In this document: positions 32,698 through 41,090 of the stretch, one piece after another
Position numbering within the stretch: the stretch's first letter is position 1
Layout of the letters: every line of letters starts with the position of its first letter
Made by a program: the position numbers and the translations under genes
The notes under the pieces: generated by a model
What the model saw: only the letters and a program-made list of their open reading frames with translations
What the model was told of the DNA's origin: nothing
Database searches by the model: none
NCBI RefSeq assembly: GCF_026626745.1
Contig: NZ_JAPNJW010000002.1
Span: 3,186,151-3,250,150, forward strand
Length of the DNA stretch: 64,000 nt
DNA from: Nannocystis sp. RBIL2
Lineage (GTDB): Bacteria; Myxococcota_A; Polyangia; Nannocystales; Nannocystaceae
Direction: 5' to 3'

Positions 32698-33624
32698 TCA
32701 CTTCCCCCGCGACGCCCGCGAGCCCCGGCAGATGCGCTCGGCCAGATCCTCCGCCTGCAGCTCGACGCCGATCGTCATCCCGGCCACCGCGCCCTCCGCC
32801 GCCGCCACGATGGCGAACATCACGTCGCGTGAGGCGTCGCCGGCGAGGAACAGCCCAGGCACGCGGGTCGACTGGCGCCGCCCGGTCTCGGCCCCGTGCT
32901 TTTCGTCGACCGGGAGCGCCAGCTTTTCGGCCAGATCGGAGCGCTGGCGCTGCGGCAGCTTGAGAAACAGCGCCCGCCGCGGCTCGGCGTCGCCGCCCGC
33001 GAACACCACCCGCTCGAGGATCCCGTCGCGTCCGACCAGGCGCTCGATCGGCTCCTCGCGCACGCGCACACCCGCCAGGGCCAGGCGTTCGGCGTCGTCG
33101 GCCGCCAGCGGACCGCCCCCGTTGGTGAACAGCACCACGTCCTCCGACCAGCGGAGCAGCGACAGCGCGAGCGCGGCTCCGTCGCCGCCGCAGACCGCCA
33201 GCGGGGCCCCGCGGACCTCCCAGCCGTCGCAATAGGGGCACACGAACACGCTGCGGCCCCACAGCGGCTCGAGCCCCGCGATCTCCGGCAGCATGTCGAC
33301 CAGGCCGGTGGCGAGCAGCAGCTTGCGGCAGCGGACGCGCCGGCCGTCGCCGAGGCTCACCAGGAACCCCGGCGGCTCGCGCACCGCGTCGGTCACCGCG
33401 GTCGCGGCGAACTCGACGTCGTAGGGCCGCAGCTGCTCGCGGCCGAGCCGCCGCAGCTCGTCCGGCGCCGTCCCTTCGCGCGCCAAGAAGCCGTGGACCG
33501 CCCGCGACGCGTCGTTGCGATGGTCCCCGCGGTCGCACACCAGCACGCTGCGGTCGCTCCGCCCGAGCACGAGCGCCGCGCTGAGGCCGGCGGGCCCGCC
33601 GCCGATCACGATCACGTCGTACAT
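32698..33624 (-). CDS. thioredoxin-reductase-like FAD/NAD(P) oxidoreductase
   Basis: 308 residues. FAD site MYDVIVIGGGPAGLSAALVL at the N-terminus, ATGLVD in the linker, a redox CPYCDGWE (CxxC) near residue 130, a weaker NAD(P) Rossmann repeat (LAVCGGDGAALALSLLRWS) and the C-terminal GLFLAGDASRDVMFAIVAAA. These are the marks of the thioredoxin-reductase-like group with CPYCDG, which reduce thioredoxin-like partners or bis-cysteine metabolites. The partner is unknown. It is not adjacent to a thioredoxin gene. Confidence 0.9.
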   Translation of the reverse strand: MYDVIVIGGGPAGLSAALVLGRSDRSVLVCDRGDHRNDASRAVHGFLAREGTAPDELRRLGREQLRPYDVEFAATAVTDAVREPPGFLVSLGDGRRVRCRKLLLATGLVDMLPEIAGLEPLWGRSVFVCPYCDGWEVRGAPLAVCGGDGAALALSLLRWSEDVVLFTNGGGPLAADDAERLALAGVRVREEPIERLVGRDGILERVVFAGGDAEPRRALFLKLPQRQRSDLAEKLALPVDEKHGAETGRRQSTRVPGLFLAGDASRDVMFAIVAAAEGAVAGMTIGVELQAEDLAERICRGSRASRGK

Positions 33625-34127
33625 GCCATCACGCTCCGCTGCGAAGCGGCGGGACGAATTCGCGGGCGACCGTACTCGTGCAAAGCGACCTCCGTGGCGC
33701 CGGTCCTCGGCAAGACCTCGCCGCAGTGCCCCGACCGCCGCGAAGATGCGCCGAACCGTTGCACCGGCAAGGACCTGCGCCGGCCGCCTGCGATCCTCGG
33801 CGACAATCACCGCGCGCTGGCGAGGGCGCAGGTCGCGACCTGGGGTCCTTCCTCGTCGAGAGCGCCGCCCGAACCCGCGGGCCCGTCCTCGCCGAGGACC
33901 CCCTCACCCGTCGCGGTCGAAAGCCCCCCGAGCCTTGCGCCGCCGCGGCGAAGCGTGCGACCGCCAGTGCACCGCGGCGAGGTCATCCGCAAGGGCCGGC
34001 CTGCACTCGCGCAACGGACCGCCGGCCCGGCCGCCTCCATCCCCACGCCATGGGGACCCGCTGGCGTGTAAAACGGCACGCCGCCGCGGGCCCCGCGGCC
34101 TTTTTAATCGGGTAGAGCTTCCCGCGC
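33625..34127. other. 503-bp divergent region upstream of DEAD-box helicase gene
   Basis: No open frame with good bias. The last 60 bp include CCTTTTTAATCGGGTAG, an A/T patch that could be the promoter -10 area of the helicase. Cold-shock helicase genes often have long leaders, but I cannot show a conserved structure here. Confidence 0.45.
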
Positions 34128-35822
34128 ATGAGCGCCGACGAAGACCTCCCCCAGCCCACCGGCTTCGCCGCGCTCGACCTGCCCGAGCCGCTGCAGCAAG
34201 CGCTGCGCGACCTCGGCTACGAGACCCCGTCGCCGATCCAGTCGCAGACCATCCCGCACCTGCTCGCCGGGCGCGACCTCCTCGGCCAGGCTCAGACCGG
34301 CACCGGCAAGACCGCCGCCTTCGCCCTGCCGATCCTCGCGCGCCTCGATCGCAGCCGGCCCATCCTGCAGGCGCTCGTGCTCACGCCCACGCGCGAGCTG
34401 GCGATCCAGGTCGCCGAGGCGCTGCATCGCTACGCCGCCCACCTGCCCGGCTTCCGCGTCATGCCGATCTACGGCGGCCAGAGCTACGGCCCGCAGCTCG
34501 CCACCCTCGCGCGCGGCGTCCACGTCGTGGTCGGCACGCCCGGGCGGATCATCGACCACCTCCACCGCGGCTCGCTCGACCTCTCGCACCTGCGCCACGT
34601 CGTGCTCGACGAGGCCGACGAGATGCTGCGCATGGGCTTCATCGACGACGTCGAGACGATCCTGAGCGCCACGCCGCCGACGCGGCAGACCGCGCTGTTC
34701 TCGGCCACCCTGCCGCCGCCGATCCGGCGCATCGCGCAGATGCACCTGCGCGAGCCGGTCGAGGTCACGATCGCCGGCAAGAGCCGCACCGCCGACAACA
34801 TCCGCCAGCGCTACTGGGTCGTCAGCGGCGTGCACAAGCTCGACGCGCTGACGCGGATCCTCGAGGCCGAGACGTTCGACGCCATGATCGTGTTCGCCCG
34901 CACCAAGCTGGCCACCGACGAGCTGGCCGAGCGGCTGCAGGCCCGCGGCTTCGCGGCCGCGGCGATCAACGGCGACCTGCCGCAGGCCCAGCGCGAGCGC
35001 ACGATCGCCATGCTGCGCGACGGCGCGATCGACATCCTCGTCGCCACCGACGTCGCCGCGCGCGGCCTCGACGTCGACCGGATCAGCCACGTCATGAACT
35101 ACGACGTGCCGACCGACCCCGAGAGCTACGTCCACCGGATCGGCCGCACGGGCCGCGCCGGCCGCAGCGGCGAGGCGATCCTGTTCGTCGCCCCGCGCGA
35201 GCGCGGCCTGCTGCGGATGATCGAGCGCGCCACCCGGCAGCCGATCACCGCGATGGAGCTGCCGACCGTCAAGATGGTCAACGACGTCCGGCTCGCCCGC
35301 TTCAAGCAGCAGATCCGCGACAGCATCGCCGGCGGCGGCCTCGAGCCGTTCCAGAACGCGATCGAAGAGCTCGAGCGCGAGGACAACATCCCCGCGCTCG
35401 AGATCGCCGCCGCCCTGGCCAAGCTGGTCCGCAAGGGCGAACCGTTCATGCTCGCGCCGGAGCGCCGCGAGCCCGAGGAGCGCCCGCCGCCCCGCGGCCC
35501 CGAGCCCGGCATGGCCGCTTACCGCGTCGAGGTCGGCCACCTCAACGGCCTCAGGCCCGGCAACCTGGTCGGCGCGATCGCCAACGAGGCCCGCCTGACC
35601 TCCAAGCAGATCGGCCGCATCGACATTCAAAAAGATCACACCTACGTCGAACTGCCGGCCGAGCTGTCCGACGAGGTGCTGCAGCACTTGAAAAAAGTGT
35701 GGGTCGCCGGCGGGCAGCTGCGGATCACCCGCGACGGCGAGCCGCCGGACGACGCCGGCAAGCGCCCCGTCAAGCGCAGCCTGCTGCGCGGGCGCCTGTT
35801 CGGCAAGCCGCGCAAGCCGTGA
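34128..35822 (+). CDS. deaD: DEAD-box ATP-dependent RNA helicase (CsdA/DeaD type)
   Basis: 564 residues. Q motif (GFAALDLPEPLQQALRDLGY with PSPIQSQTIP), motif I AQTGTGKT near 56-63, DEAD near 162-165, SAT near 192, and motifs V-VI (DVAARGLDVDRISHVMNYD, YVHRIGRTGRAGRSG near 335). After a linker the C-terminus carries a DbpA/CsdA-type RNA-binding domain at about 463-535 (YRVEVGHLNGLRPGNLVGAI, then YVELPAELSDEVLQHLKKV). Such proteins unwind structured RNA in ribosome assembly and cold adaptation. The gene stands alone and is followed by a family hairpin 21 bp after its stop. Confidence 0.95.
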   Translation: MSADEDLPQPTGFAALDLPEPLQQALRDLGYETPSPIQSQTIPHLLAGRDLLGQAQTGTGKTAAFALPILARLDRSRPILQALVLTPTRELAIQVAEALHRYAAHLPGFRVMPIYGGQSYGPQLATLARGVHVVVGTPGRIIDHLHRGSLDLSHLRHVVLDEADEMLRMGFIDDVETILSATPPTRQTALFSATLPPPIRRIAQMHLREPVEVTIAGKSRTADNIRQRYWVVSGVHKLDALTRILEAETFDAMIVFARTKLATDELAERLQARGFAAAAINGDLPQAQRERTIAMLRDGAIDILVATDVAARGLDVDRISHVMNYDVPTDPESYVHRIGRTGRAGRSGEAILFVAPRERGLLRMIERATRQPITAMELPTVKMVNDVRLARFKQQIRDSIAGGGLEPFQNAIEELEREDNIPALEIAAALAKLVRKGEPFMLAPERREPEERPPPRGPEPGMAAYRVEVGHLNGLRPGNLVGAIANEARLTSKQIGRIDIQKDHTYVELPAELSDEVLQHLKKVWVAGGQLRITRDGEPPDDAGKRPVKRSLLRGRLFGKPRKP

Positions 35823-35842
35823 GCGCCGGGCAATCTTTCGGA

Positions 35843-35860
35843 CATGTCCTGAAGGACATG
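35843..35860. terminator. perfect CATGTCC-TGAA-GGACATG hairpin (type copy)
   Basis: CATGTCC (35843-35849), loop TGAA (35850-35853), GGACATG (35854-35860). The cleanest copy of the dispersed family, placed between the convergent DEAD-box and 4-TM protein genes. Confidence 0.8.
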
Positions 35861-35883
35861 GAGGGCACCACGACGCCTCGCGC

Positions 35884-36531
35884 CTACGCGATACGCGGAG
35901 GCCGGGAGACGCGTGACCCTGACGCCTCCGCGAGCGCCGGCCCCGGCTGGGTAGCGGCCGCGAGCTCTCGGCGTAGCAGCCGGCGCTGCCACGCTCCGAG
36001 GCACAGGGAAATGACGAGCAGCAGTGAAAAGGCCCCGACCCACACGAGCCCGGAGGGGTAGAAGAACGCCATGAAGAAGAGGAAATCGGTCAGCCTGGCG
36101 GCGACCCCTCTCGCCCGGCCGAACAGCCGTAAGAACGCGTAGTCCCAGAATTCATGCGTGGCGAAGACCGGCAGCTTTTGCGGCAGGGCCGGCGGCGGGA
36201 CGGGCGCTTCCTGTGCATCCTCGAGTCCGCCTTCGGTCAGCGCCCGCATGCGCCGCCGTGCGAGATACCCACGACTCCAGCGCTCGACCAGGCCGGTCCA
36301 GAGGACGGCAAAGGCCATGCACGCGAGCCCGTTCTGCCACCACGCCCCTCCGAGGAGGACGAGGCAGTCATGAAAAATGAAGGCCGGGATCCAAAACGCC
36401 AACATGATCGGCGTGAACCACGCGAGGTGCCAGAATTGCTCGGTCGGCAAGAACCCCCACCGTTGCGGGGGCAGGGGTCCGCGCGAAGGAGCGAGCTGCT
36501 GCCACAGCTCCATGGTCCCGCTGTCCATCAC
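35884..36531 (-). CDS. multi-pass (about 4-TM) inner-membrane protein
   Basis: 215 residues. Helices are visible at about 38-58 (FTPIMLAFWIPAFIFHDCL), 62-82 (NGLACMAFAVLWTGLV), 140-160 and 165-190 (GLVWVGAFSLLLVISLCLGA). A basic cytosolic loop GLVERWSRGYLARRRMRAL lies between. Its ATG overlaps the stop of the upstream small protein by 4 bp (36528-36531), so translation is coupled. A relative sits at 45027-45578: both share PQR.G.LPT..FW near the N-terminus, a PAF...D motif in helix 1 and GLVER........RRM. Function unknown; partner or immunity to the coupled protein is one possibility. Confidence 0.78.
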   Translation of the reverse strand: MMDSGTMELWQQLAPSRGPLPPQRWGFLPTEQFWHLAWFTPIMLAFWIPAFIFHDCLVLLGGAWWQNGLACMAFAVLWTGLVERWSRGYLARRRMRALTEGGLEDAQEAPVPPPALPQKLPVFATHEFWDYAFLRLFGRARGVAARLTDFLFFMAFFYPSGLVWVGAFSLLLVISLCLGAWQRRLLRRELAAATQPGPALAEASGSRVSRPPRIA

Positions 36532-36773
36532 TTGTTCTGCGCTCCGTTACACTTGTCGCTGATATAGTCCGCGATGGTCGTGTGAACACCCCAGCCAATC
36601 CCGAGGCACTTTGTCTTCTTGGTCGCAAGGCCACATCCGGCGGCGACCGCGACGCCCATCGTCGCCCCGGCGATCTTGCCGGCCCACCAGCACTTGAAGT
36701 CCCGGTCGTCTTCCAGCGCCTCGATCACGGCGTCGTCGTGCCAGACCTGTAGAAGGCTGGCGACGACGGCCAC
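36528..36773 (-). CDS. C-terminal part of a frameshifted secreted protein, or small Gly/Cys-rich protein
   Basis: 81 residues if started at the GTG 36773. It has VWHDDAVIEALEDDRDFKCW, then a Gly/Ala-rich segment with GxxxG (GKIAGATMGVAVAAGCG) and LGIGWGVHTTIADYISDKC; four Cys in total. The same frame reads sensibly upstream of the GTG (ADEHFAILSPEQ), continuing from the signal-peptide-bearing frame at 36725-37120 after a -1 shift near 36810-36825. I therefore think one secreted protein of about 190 residues is split by a frameshift. It is coupled to the 4-TM gene by a 4-bp overlap. Confidence 0.6.
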   Translation of the reverse strand: MAVVASLLQVWHDDAVIEALEDDRDFKCWWAGKIAGATMGVAVAAGCGLATKKTKCLGIGWGVHTTIADYISDKCNGAQNK

Positions 36774-37120
36774 GGCCTGCTCGGGGCTGAGGATGGCGAA
36801 GTGCTCGTCTGCGAGACGACGGCGCCGTCGACAAAGCCGACCTCCGTCACCACGGCGTCCTCGACCTTGACGAGGCCGACACCGGCCCCTGCATCGTCCT
36901 CACGAATGCTCATGGAGACTGCTCCGACCTCCGGTAAATAGAAGCGGATCTCGAGCTGGCTGTCGGCCGCGCCAGCGCGGACGTCTTCGAGGACGACGGG
37001 CGCTTGCAAGTCGGCGAAGAGCTCCTCAGCAGCAGCGGGCGGGAGCAGTTCCGCGGCGCTCTCAGCGGCGCCTGGTGCCGCGGCGAGCGCGAGTGACAGG
37101 ACGATTGCGGTGTGGTGCAT
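36725..37120 (-). CDS. N-terminal part of the frameshifted secreted protein (signal peptide)
   Basis: 131 residues as read. MHHTAIVLSLALAAAPGAAES is a signal peptide without lipobox. Then come AAELLPPAAAEELFADLQAP and a strand-rich stretch (SQLEIRFYLPEVGAVSMSIR, VKVEDAVVTEVGFVDGAVV). Beyond VVSQ the frame becomes Ser/Pro-rich and loses bias, and the frame one base back takes over (see 36528-36773). A related start, HHT.IV..LSLA.AP, appears at 39463-39810. Confidence 0.6.
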   Translation of the reverse strand: MHHTAIVLSLALAAAPGAAESAAELLPPAAAEELFADLQAPVVLEDVRAGAADSQLEIRFYLPEVGAVSMSIREDDAGAGVGLVKVEDAVVTEVGFVDGAVVSQTSTSPSSAPSRPWPSSPAFYRSGTTTP

Positions 37121-37269
37121 GACCCTCCATGTGCCGCTACCGCCTGCCGCCGAGCGCGCGAGCAAGCAGAGGCCGGCGCAACCGCCTGCGAGTCGCCTGC
37201 GCGGGCGGCTTCATCTTCCGCCGGGGCCCGCGCCGGCGCCACGCCGTGGTGGCATCGCCCGGTCGCCCC

Positions 37270-38586
37270 TCACTGCGCGAACGTGCCGAACCACACGTTC
37301 TGTCTCTCGCCGGCCACCACCACCAATTCGCCGCACGCCCCGCGTGCGCTGAGCACTCCCCAGTATGGCAGCAGGCCGGGCGGCACCGCCAGCGGCAGCG
37401 ATTCGAGCAGCTGGCCGTCGAAGCTCACGCGCTGCACCGAAGTGGCCCCGAGCGAGAGCTCGTCCGCGGCCGCGTCCAGCACCGGGATGCTCAGCGCGTC
37501 GGCGTCGACGTGGATGAAGCGGCCGGACAGGCGCGCCGGCGGCTCGGCTGCGGCGACCTCGACCTCCCACTGCAGCGAGCCGTCGGCCAGGTCGCGGGCC
37601 ACCAGGTCGAGGCGGCCGTCGTCCGTGCCGAGGCGCAGCGCCGCGACCTGCCCGTTCGGCAGCAGCGCCAGCGCGGGCGTGTACGTATAGGCCGGCACCG
37701 CCTGCGGGCTGTGCCACACCAACCCGCCGCCCGCGCCGATCCGCCACAGCTCGTGATTCGTCGGGTTGCTGATGTCGTCGCCGCTGCGGCCCGCCACCAC
37801 CACGTCGCCCTCCGGTGTGGGCACCAGCTCGTCGAGCAGGAGCTGCCCCGCGTCGCCGAGCTCGGTGCGCCACACCAGCGCCCCGGTCGCCACCACCACC
37901 TTGGCCACCACCATCTTCATCGCCGACCGGTCGAGGCCGGCGAGCACCGCAGTGTCGCCGAACAGCGCCAGAGCGTCGCTGGCCACCGGCACCGCGAGCT
38001 CGACCTCGGTCAGCTGCGAACCGTCGGCGGCCACGCGCAGCAACCCCGGCCGGGCCGTCATCCCGTCGACGCGGAGCGCGGGCGCCACCAGCCCCCCGTC
38101 CGCGGCGACGACCATCTCGCCGAGGCCGAAGTTGGTGGCAGGTTCGCCGGCGGCCAGCGTCAGCACCTCGCCGCTCGCCGACGCGAACAGCACCGCGGGC
38201 GCCACCGGCCCGCCCTCCTGCGCGGTGCCCAGAGTGCCCCCGATCGCCGCCCGGCCGTCGGGCAAGATCGTCAAGACATCGCGGTGCGTGCTGGCGAAGA
38301 AGTCGTCCGGCACCGCCAGGTCGGTCGACCCGAGCAAGCTCCACGGCTGTCCTTCGGGACATTGCCCCGGCTCCCCCGAGGTGGACGGCAGCGCCGGATC
38401 GCCGGTGCCGCTGGTGGGGACGTCGGGCCCTGCCGTGCCCGAAGTGCCGTCCGTGCCATCCGTGCCTGGGGGACCGCCCGTGTTCGGCTCGCCCGCCGTG
38501 GTCGAGCCGTCCGTGGTCTGCTCGAGGACGTCGGGGATACACGCAGTCGAGGGAACGAGGGCGAGGAGCAACGAGATCGTGCGCAT
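37270..38586 (-). CDS. beta-propeller-like (PQQ-type) lipoprotein
   Basis: 438 residues. Signal peptide with lipobox ending PSTAC. A Gly/Thr/Asp linker (TTDGSTTAGEPNTGGPPGTD) leads to a repeat-rich domain with blades of the kind LPDGRAAIGGTLG, DGGLVAPALRVDGM, TGALVWRTELGDAGQ, DGSLQWEVEV. This is the pattern of PQQ/quinoprotein-like propellers without obvious cofactor ligands. It is likely an outer-membrane lipoprotein of scaffold or binding type. Codons near 38348-38361 contain a TGTCC-TTCG-GGACA copy of the hairpin family within the coding sequence. Confidence 0.78.
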   Translation of the reverse strand: MRTISLLLALVPSTACIPDVLEQTTDGSTTAGEPNTGGPPGTDGTDGTSGTAGPDVPTSGTGDPALPSTSGEPGQCPEGQPWSLLGSTDLAVPDDFFASTHRDVLTILPDGRAAIGGTLGTAQEGGPVAPAVLFASASGEVLTLAAGEPATNFGLGEMVVAADGGLVAPALRVDGMTARPGLLRVAADGSQLTEVELAVPVASDALALFGDTAVLAGLDRSAMKMVVAKVVVATGALVWRTELGDAGQLLLDELVPTPEGDVVVAGRSGDDISNPTNHELWRIGAGGGLVWHSPQAVPAYTYTPALALLPNGQVAALRLGTDDGRLDLVARDLADGSLQWEVEVAAAEPPARLSGRFIHVDADALSIPVLDAAADELSLGATSVQRVSFDGQLLESLPLAVPPGLLPYWGVLSARGACGELVVVAGERQNVWFGTFAQ

Positions 38587-38887
38587 GTTGCTTTAGTGGC
38601 GAGCCGGTCCCGAACGAGTGGGACCTCGATCGGACCCCGCGCGACGGCGTGCCTGGCTCTTCGGACATGTCCCCTGCGCGCCGAGCCTCTCGTCGACGCC
38701 GCGGCGGCGGCGCGGGTTTTAGGCTGGGAGGTCCTGACGGGCTCGCGGCCCGCGCCTCTCACGCCTCGTGGTAGTGTCCAGTGCGTGCGAAACCGGCCTC
38801 CCCTGCTGCCCTGCCGGCGCTGGGCACCCGCGACGGCGCTCCCATGCCGCGGCTCTGCCTGTCGCTGTCACGGTTCGGAGAGCGCGG
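38587..38887. other. 301-bp gap with a GGACATGTCC palindrome
   Basis: Between two minus-strand lipoprotein genes. It holds the perfect 10-bp palindrome GGACATGTCC (38663-38672), flanked by CTTC, a half-element of the dispersed family. No gene seen. Confidence 0.5.
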
Positions 38888-39430
38888 TTACTCGCGGCGG
38901 GCGGCGGCGAGTCGGACCTTGACGGCGTCCCAGCTCGGGGGCTCGGTGGCGGTGGACTCGGTCCAGTGGGTGGTCTCCCACCCACTGGTGTACTTCAGGC
39001 CGTTCTTGATCGCGGCGCTATGGACCTCGCCGAACACGAACTTCTTCCGCGCGGCCTCGTCGCGCCAGAGGGTCACGGTCCGCCCGCTTCCGCAAGCCTC
39101 GGAGTAGGCGAAGCTGGCCCCGAGAAGGCCGTCGTGGGTGAAGACATCCATCATCGGCGGGGTGTTGTGACTGACGACGGCGTCCCGGTTCTCGGGAGTG
39201 TGCCAGCCCGCAGTGGTGGCGACGATGTGCGGCACGGGCAGGGGGGCGAGGAGGGCGCCGTTGTCGTCGAAGGCGGGGCCCTGGAAGGGGATCCGCTCGA
39301 GGTCGTGCTCGTCGCAGGCCGCGAGTTCGGCGACGCTCGGCTCCTCGGCGTGGGTGGTCGTGCTGTCGCTGTCCTGGGACCCGCAGGCGACGAGGAGCGA
39401 GAGCGTTAAGAAGATGGCTCGGTGGGACAT
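38888..39430 (-). CDS. lipoprotein, unknown function
   Basis: 180 residues, ATG at 39430. Signal peptide MSHRAIFLTLSLLVAC with lipobox LLVAC. After a short linker (SQDSDSTTTHAEEPS) the domain has PFQGPAFDDNGALLAPLPVP, HIVATTAGWHTPENRD, THDGLLGASFAYSEACGSG and a C-terminal helix. No family recognised. The region just upstream (39463-39810) holds the remnant described there. Confidence 0.8.
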   Translation of the reverse strand: MSHRAIFLTLSLLVACGSQDSDSTTTHAEEPSVAELAACDEHDLERIPFQGPAFDDNGALLAPLPVPHIVATTAGWHTPENRDAVVSHNTPPMMDVFTHDGLLGASFAYSEACGSGRTVTLWRDEAARKKFVFGEVHSAAIKNGLKYTSGWETTHWTESTATEPPSWDAVKVRLAAARRE

Positions 39431-39462
39431 CGCAGATCCAACACCGCGAGGTTCGCAAAGTG

Positions 39463-39810
39463 TCACCCGGTGAATCCAGATGGAACGCGAAGAGGACTTC
39501 GGAGCGGCTGTACCAGCAGCGGCAGCCTCGATACTCCTGGCGGCCTGCTCCGAAACATACCGTCGGGGACGAGACGACTCAAAGCTCGACGACACACGAT
39601 TCGGGGACGACAGCGTCGGTCGAGCATGATCGCCCGACACGCCAGCCGTGCCGGGCAGCCTTCGCCGCTGCAGGCTCCCGGCTGCAGGCCCGGTCTGCTG
39701 CTCCGTGAGGCAAGCACAGAGGCGGGCCTCGCAGGAGCGGCGCTCTCCGCGGCCTCTCCAGCCGGGGCGCGTGCGAGGGAGAGAAACGCGACGATGATGG
39801 TGTGGTGCAC
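39463..39810 (-). pseudogene. decayed relative of the secreted protein at 36.5-37.1 kb
   Basis: From a GTG at 39810 the frame starts (M)HHTIIVAFLSLARAPAGEAA ESAA, closely matching the signal peptide of the gene starting at 37120 (HHT.IV..LSLA.AP..AAESAA). The DNA before the start also matches (GTGCACGGCCCTCCATG-like on the plus strand in both). Further on the protein is Arg-rich with no similarity to the other gene, so the remainder looks degraded or unrelated. Probably a duplication remnant; it might still be expressed as a short secreted peptide. Confidence 0.5.
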
Positions 39811-39965
39811 GGCCCTCCATGTCCTGTCTCGACCGGTCGCCCGGCGAGCGGCTGGCCCCAAGCCGCGCCCCGACAAGACACAACTTTTTCGAAGAACGTG
39901 GGCTCGGAGCCCGCGAGCCGCCGCGGGCTCGACAGGCCCCGGCGACGCCGGTTAAGCTGAGAGCC

Positions 39966-41075
39966 GTGCGCGCGCTCGCTTCGCTCCTGCTCCTCGCCGC
40001 CTGCCAAAACGGCCCGGCGCAGCCGGGCTTCTCGACCGACCCGGGAGAGGGTCCGACCGGGCCCGCCGCGTCCACCGACCCGAGCAGTTCGACGAGCTCG
40101 ACCACCTCGACGAGCTCGACCACCTCTACCAATGCGAGCGGCTCTGCCGGCGAATCGAGCACGACCCAGGCGTCGGCCCCGGACATGGGCACCACGCCTG
40201 ACTTCGGGACCCACCAACCCATCGGCTGCAAGGGCAAGATCGACTTCGTGTTCGCGATCTCCGACCTCTTCACCATGGAGCAGGAGGAAGCGGCCCTGCT
40301 GGCGAGCTTCGACGGCTTCATGAAGACGGTTCGGGAGGACTTCGCGGACTTCGACGCGCACATCATCGTCCCCAACGTGGATGGATTTTGGAGCGGCAGC
40401 GCCTGCGAAAGTAATCGCTGTCCCGAGTACTACCCCAATTGTGGTCCGGACGCGGAAGAGTACATGTGCGGCTCACAGGGGCTGGTCTCGCTCTGCGAGA
40501 CCGTGATGGGCGCGGGGGTCCTGTTCAACGCCGGCCCGCACGCGACCAACTACCCGTGCGAGCTCCCAGGAGGCCGGCGCTACATCGTCGTCGAGGAAGA
40601 GCCCGACCTCAACGAGCAGTTCAAGTGCATCGCCAGCGTGGGCCTCTTCGGGGCCGACACGCCGATGATGCGGGCGATCGCGGCCACCGTCGCGCCGGAG
40701 ATCAACGGAGAGGGCGGCTGTAACGAGGGGTTCTTGCGCCCCGACGCGCTCCTCGTGATCGTCATGGTGATGGACTCGGCCGATGAAAAGTCCATCAAGA
40801 CTCCGGCCTACTGGTTCGAGAAGGTGCTCGCCGCGAAGGGGGGCGACCTCGACGCCATGGTGATGGCCGCGATCATCAACCCCCTGCCCGAAGATCCGCC
40901 CAAGGCGGACTGCGCGTACGACGACGGCAACCCGAAGATCAACCCTCTGCGGATCTTCGCCGAGCTGTTCCCCCACCGCGCCATCGGCGACGTGTGCGGA
41001 GACACCTTCGCCCCCACGTTCGCCGATGCGGCGGCGCTGGTCAAGGAGACCTGCAGCGCCTTCATCCCGCAGTGA
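39966..41075 (+). CDS. VWA-like-fold lipoprotein with degenerate metal site
   Basis: 369 residues from the GTG at 39966. Signal peptide VRALASLLLLAAC with lipobox LLAAC. A Ser/Thr linker (about 60 residues) follows, then KIDFVFAISDLFTMEQEEAA and VIVMVMDSADEKS, with Cys-rich inserts. The arrangement matches myxobacterial lipoproteins with a von Willebrand A-like domain, where the first strand normally carries DxSxS; here it reads AISDLFT, so the metal site looks lost. Possible role in surface protein contact. It converges with the next gene at 15 bp. Confidence 0.75.
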   Translation: MRALASLLLLAACQNGPAQPGFSTDPGEGPTGPAASTDPSSSTSSTTSTSSTTSTNASGSAGESSTTQASAPDMGTTPDFGTHQPIGCKGKIDFVFAISDLFTMEQEEAALLASFDGFMKTVREDFADFDAHIIVPNVDGFWSGSACESNRCPEYYPNCGPDAEEYMCGSQGLVSLCETVMGAGVLFNAGPHATNYPCELPGGRRYIVVEEEPDLNEQFKCIASVGLFGADTPMMRAIAATVAPEINGEGGCNEGFLRPDALLVIVMVMDSADEKSIKTPAYWFEKVLAAKGGDLDAMVMAAIINPLPEDPPKADCAYDDGNPKINPLRIFAELFPHRAIGDVCGDTFAPTFADAAALVKETCSAFIPQ

Positions 41076-41090
41076 CGCGAACCGCCCGCG

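Noticed and set aside
34128-35687. A 527-residue minus-strand frame opposite the DEAD-box helicase gene
   Set aside because: Shadow of a clearly recognised helicase.
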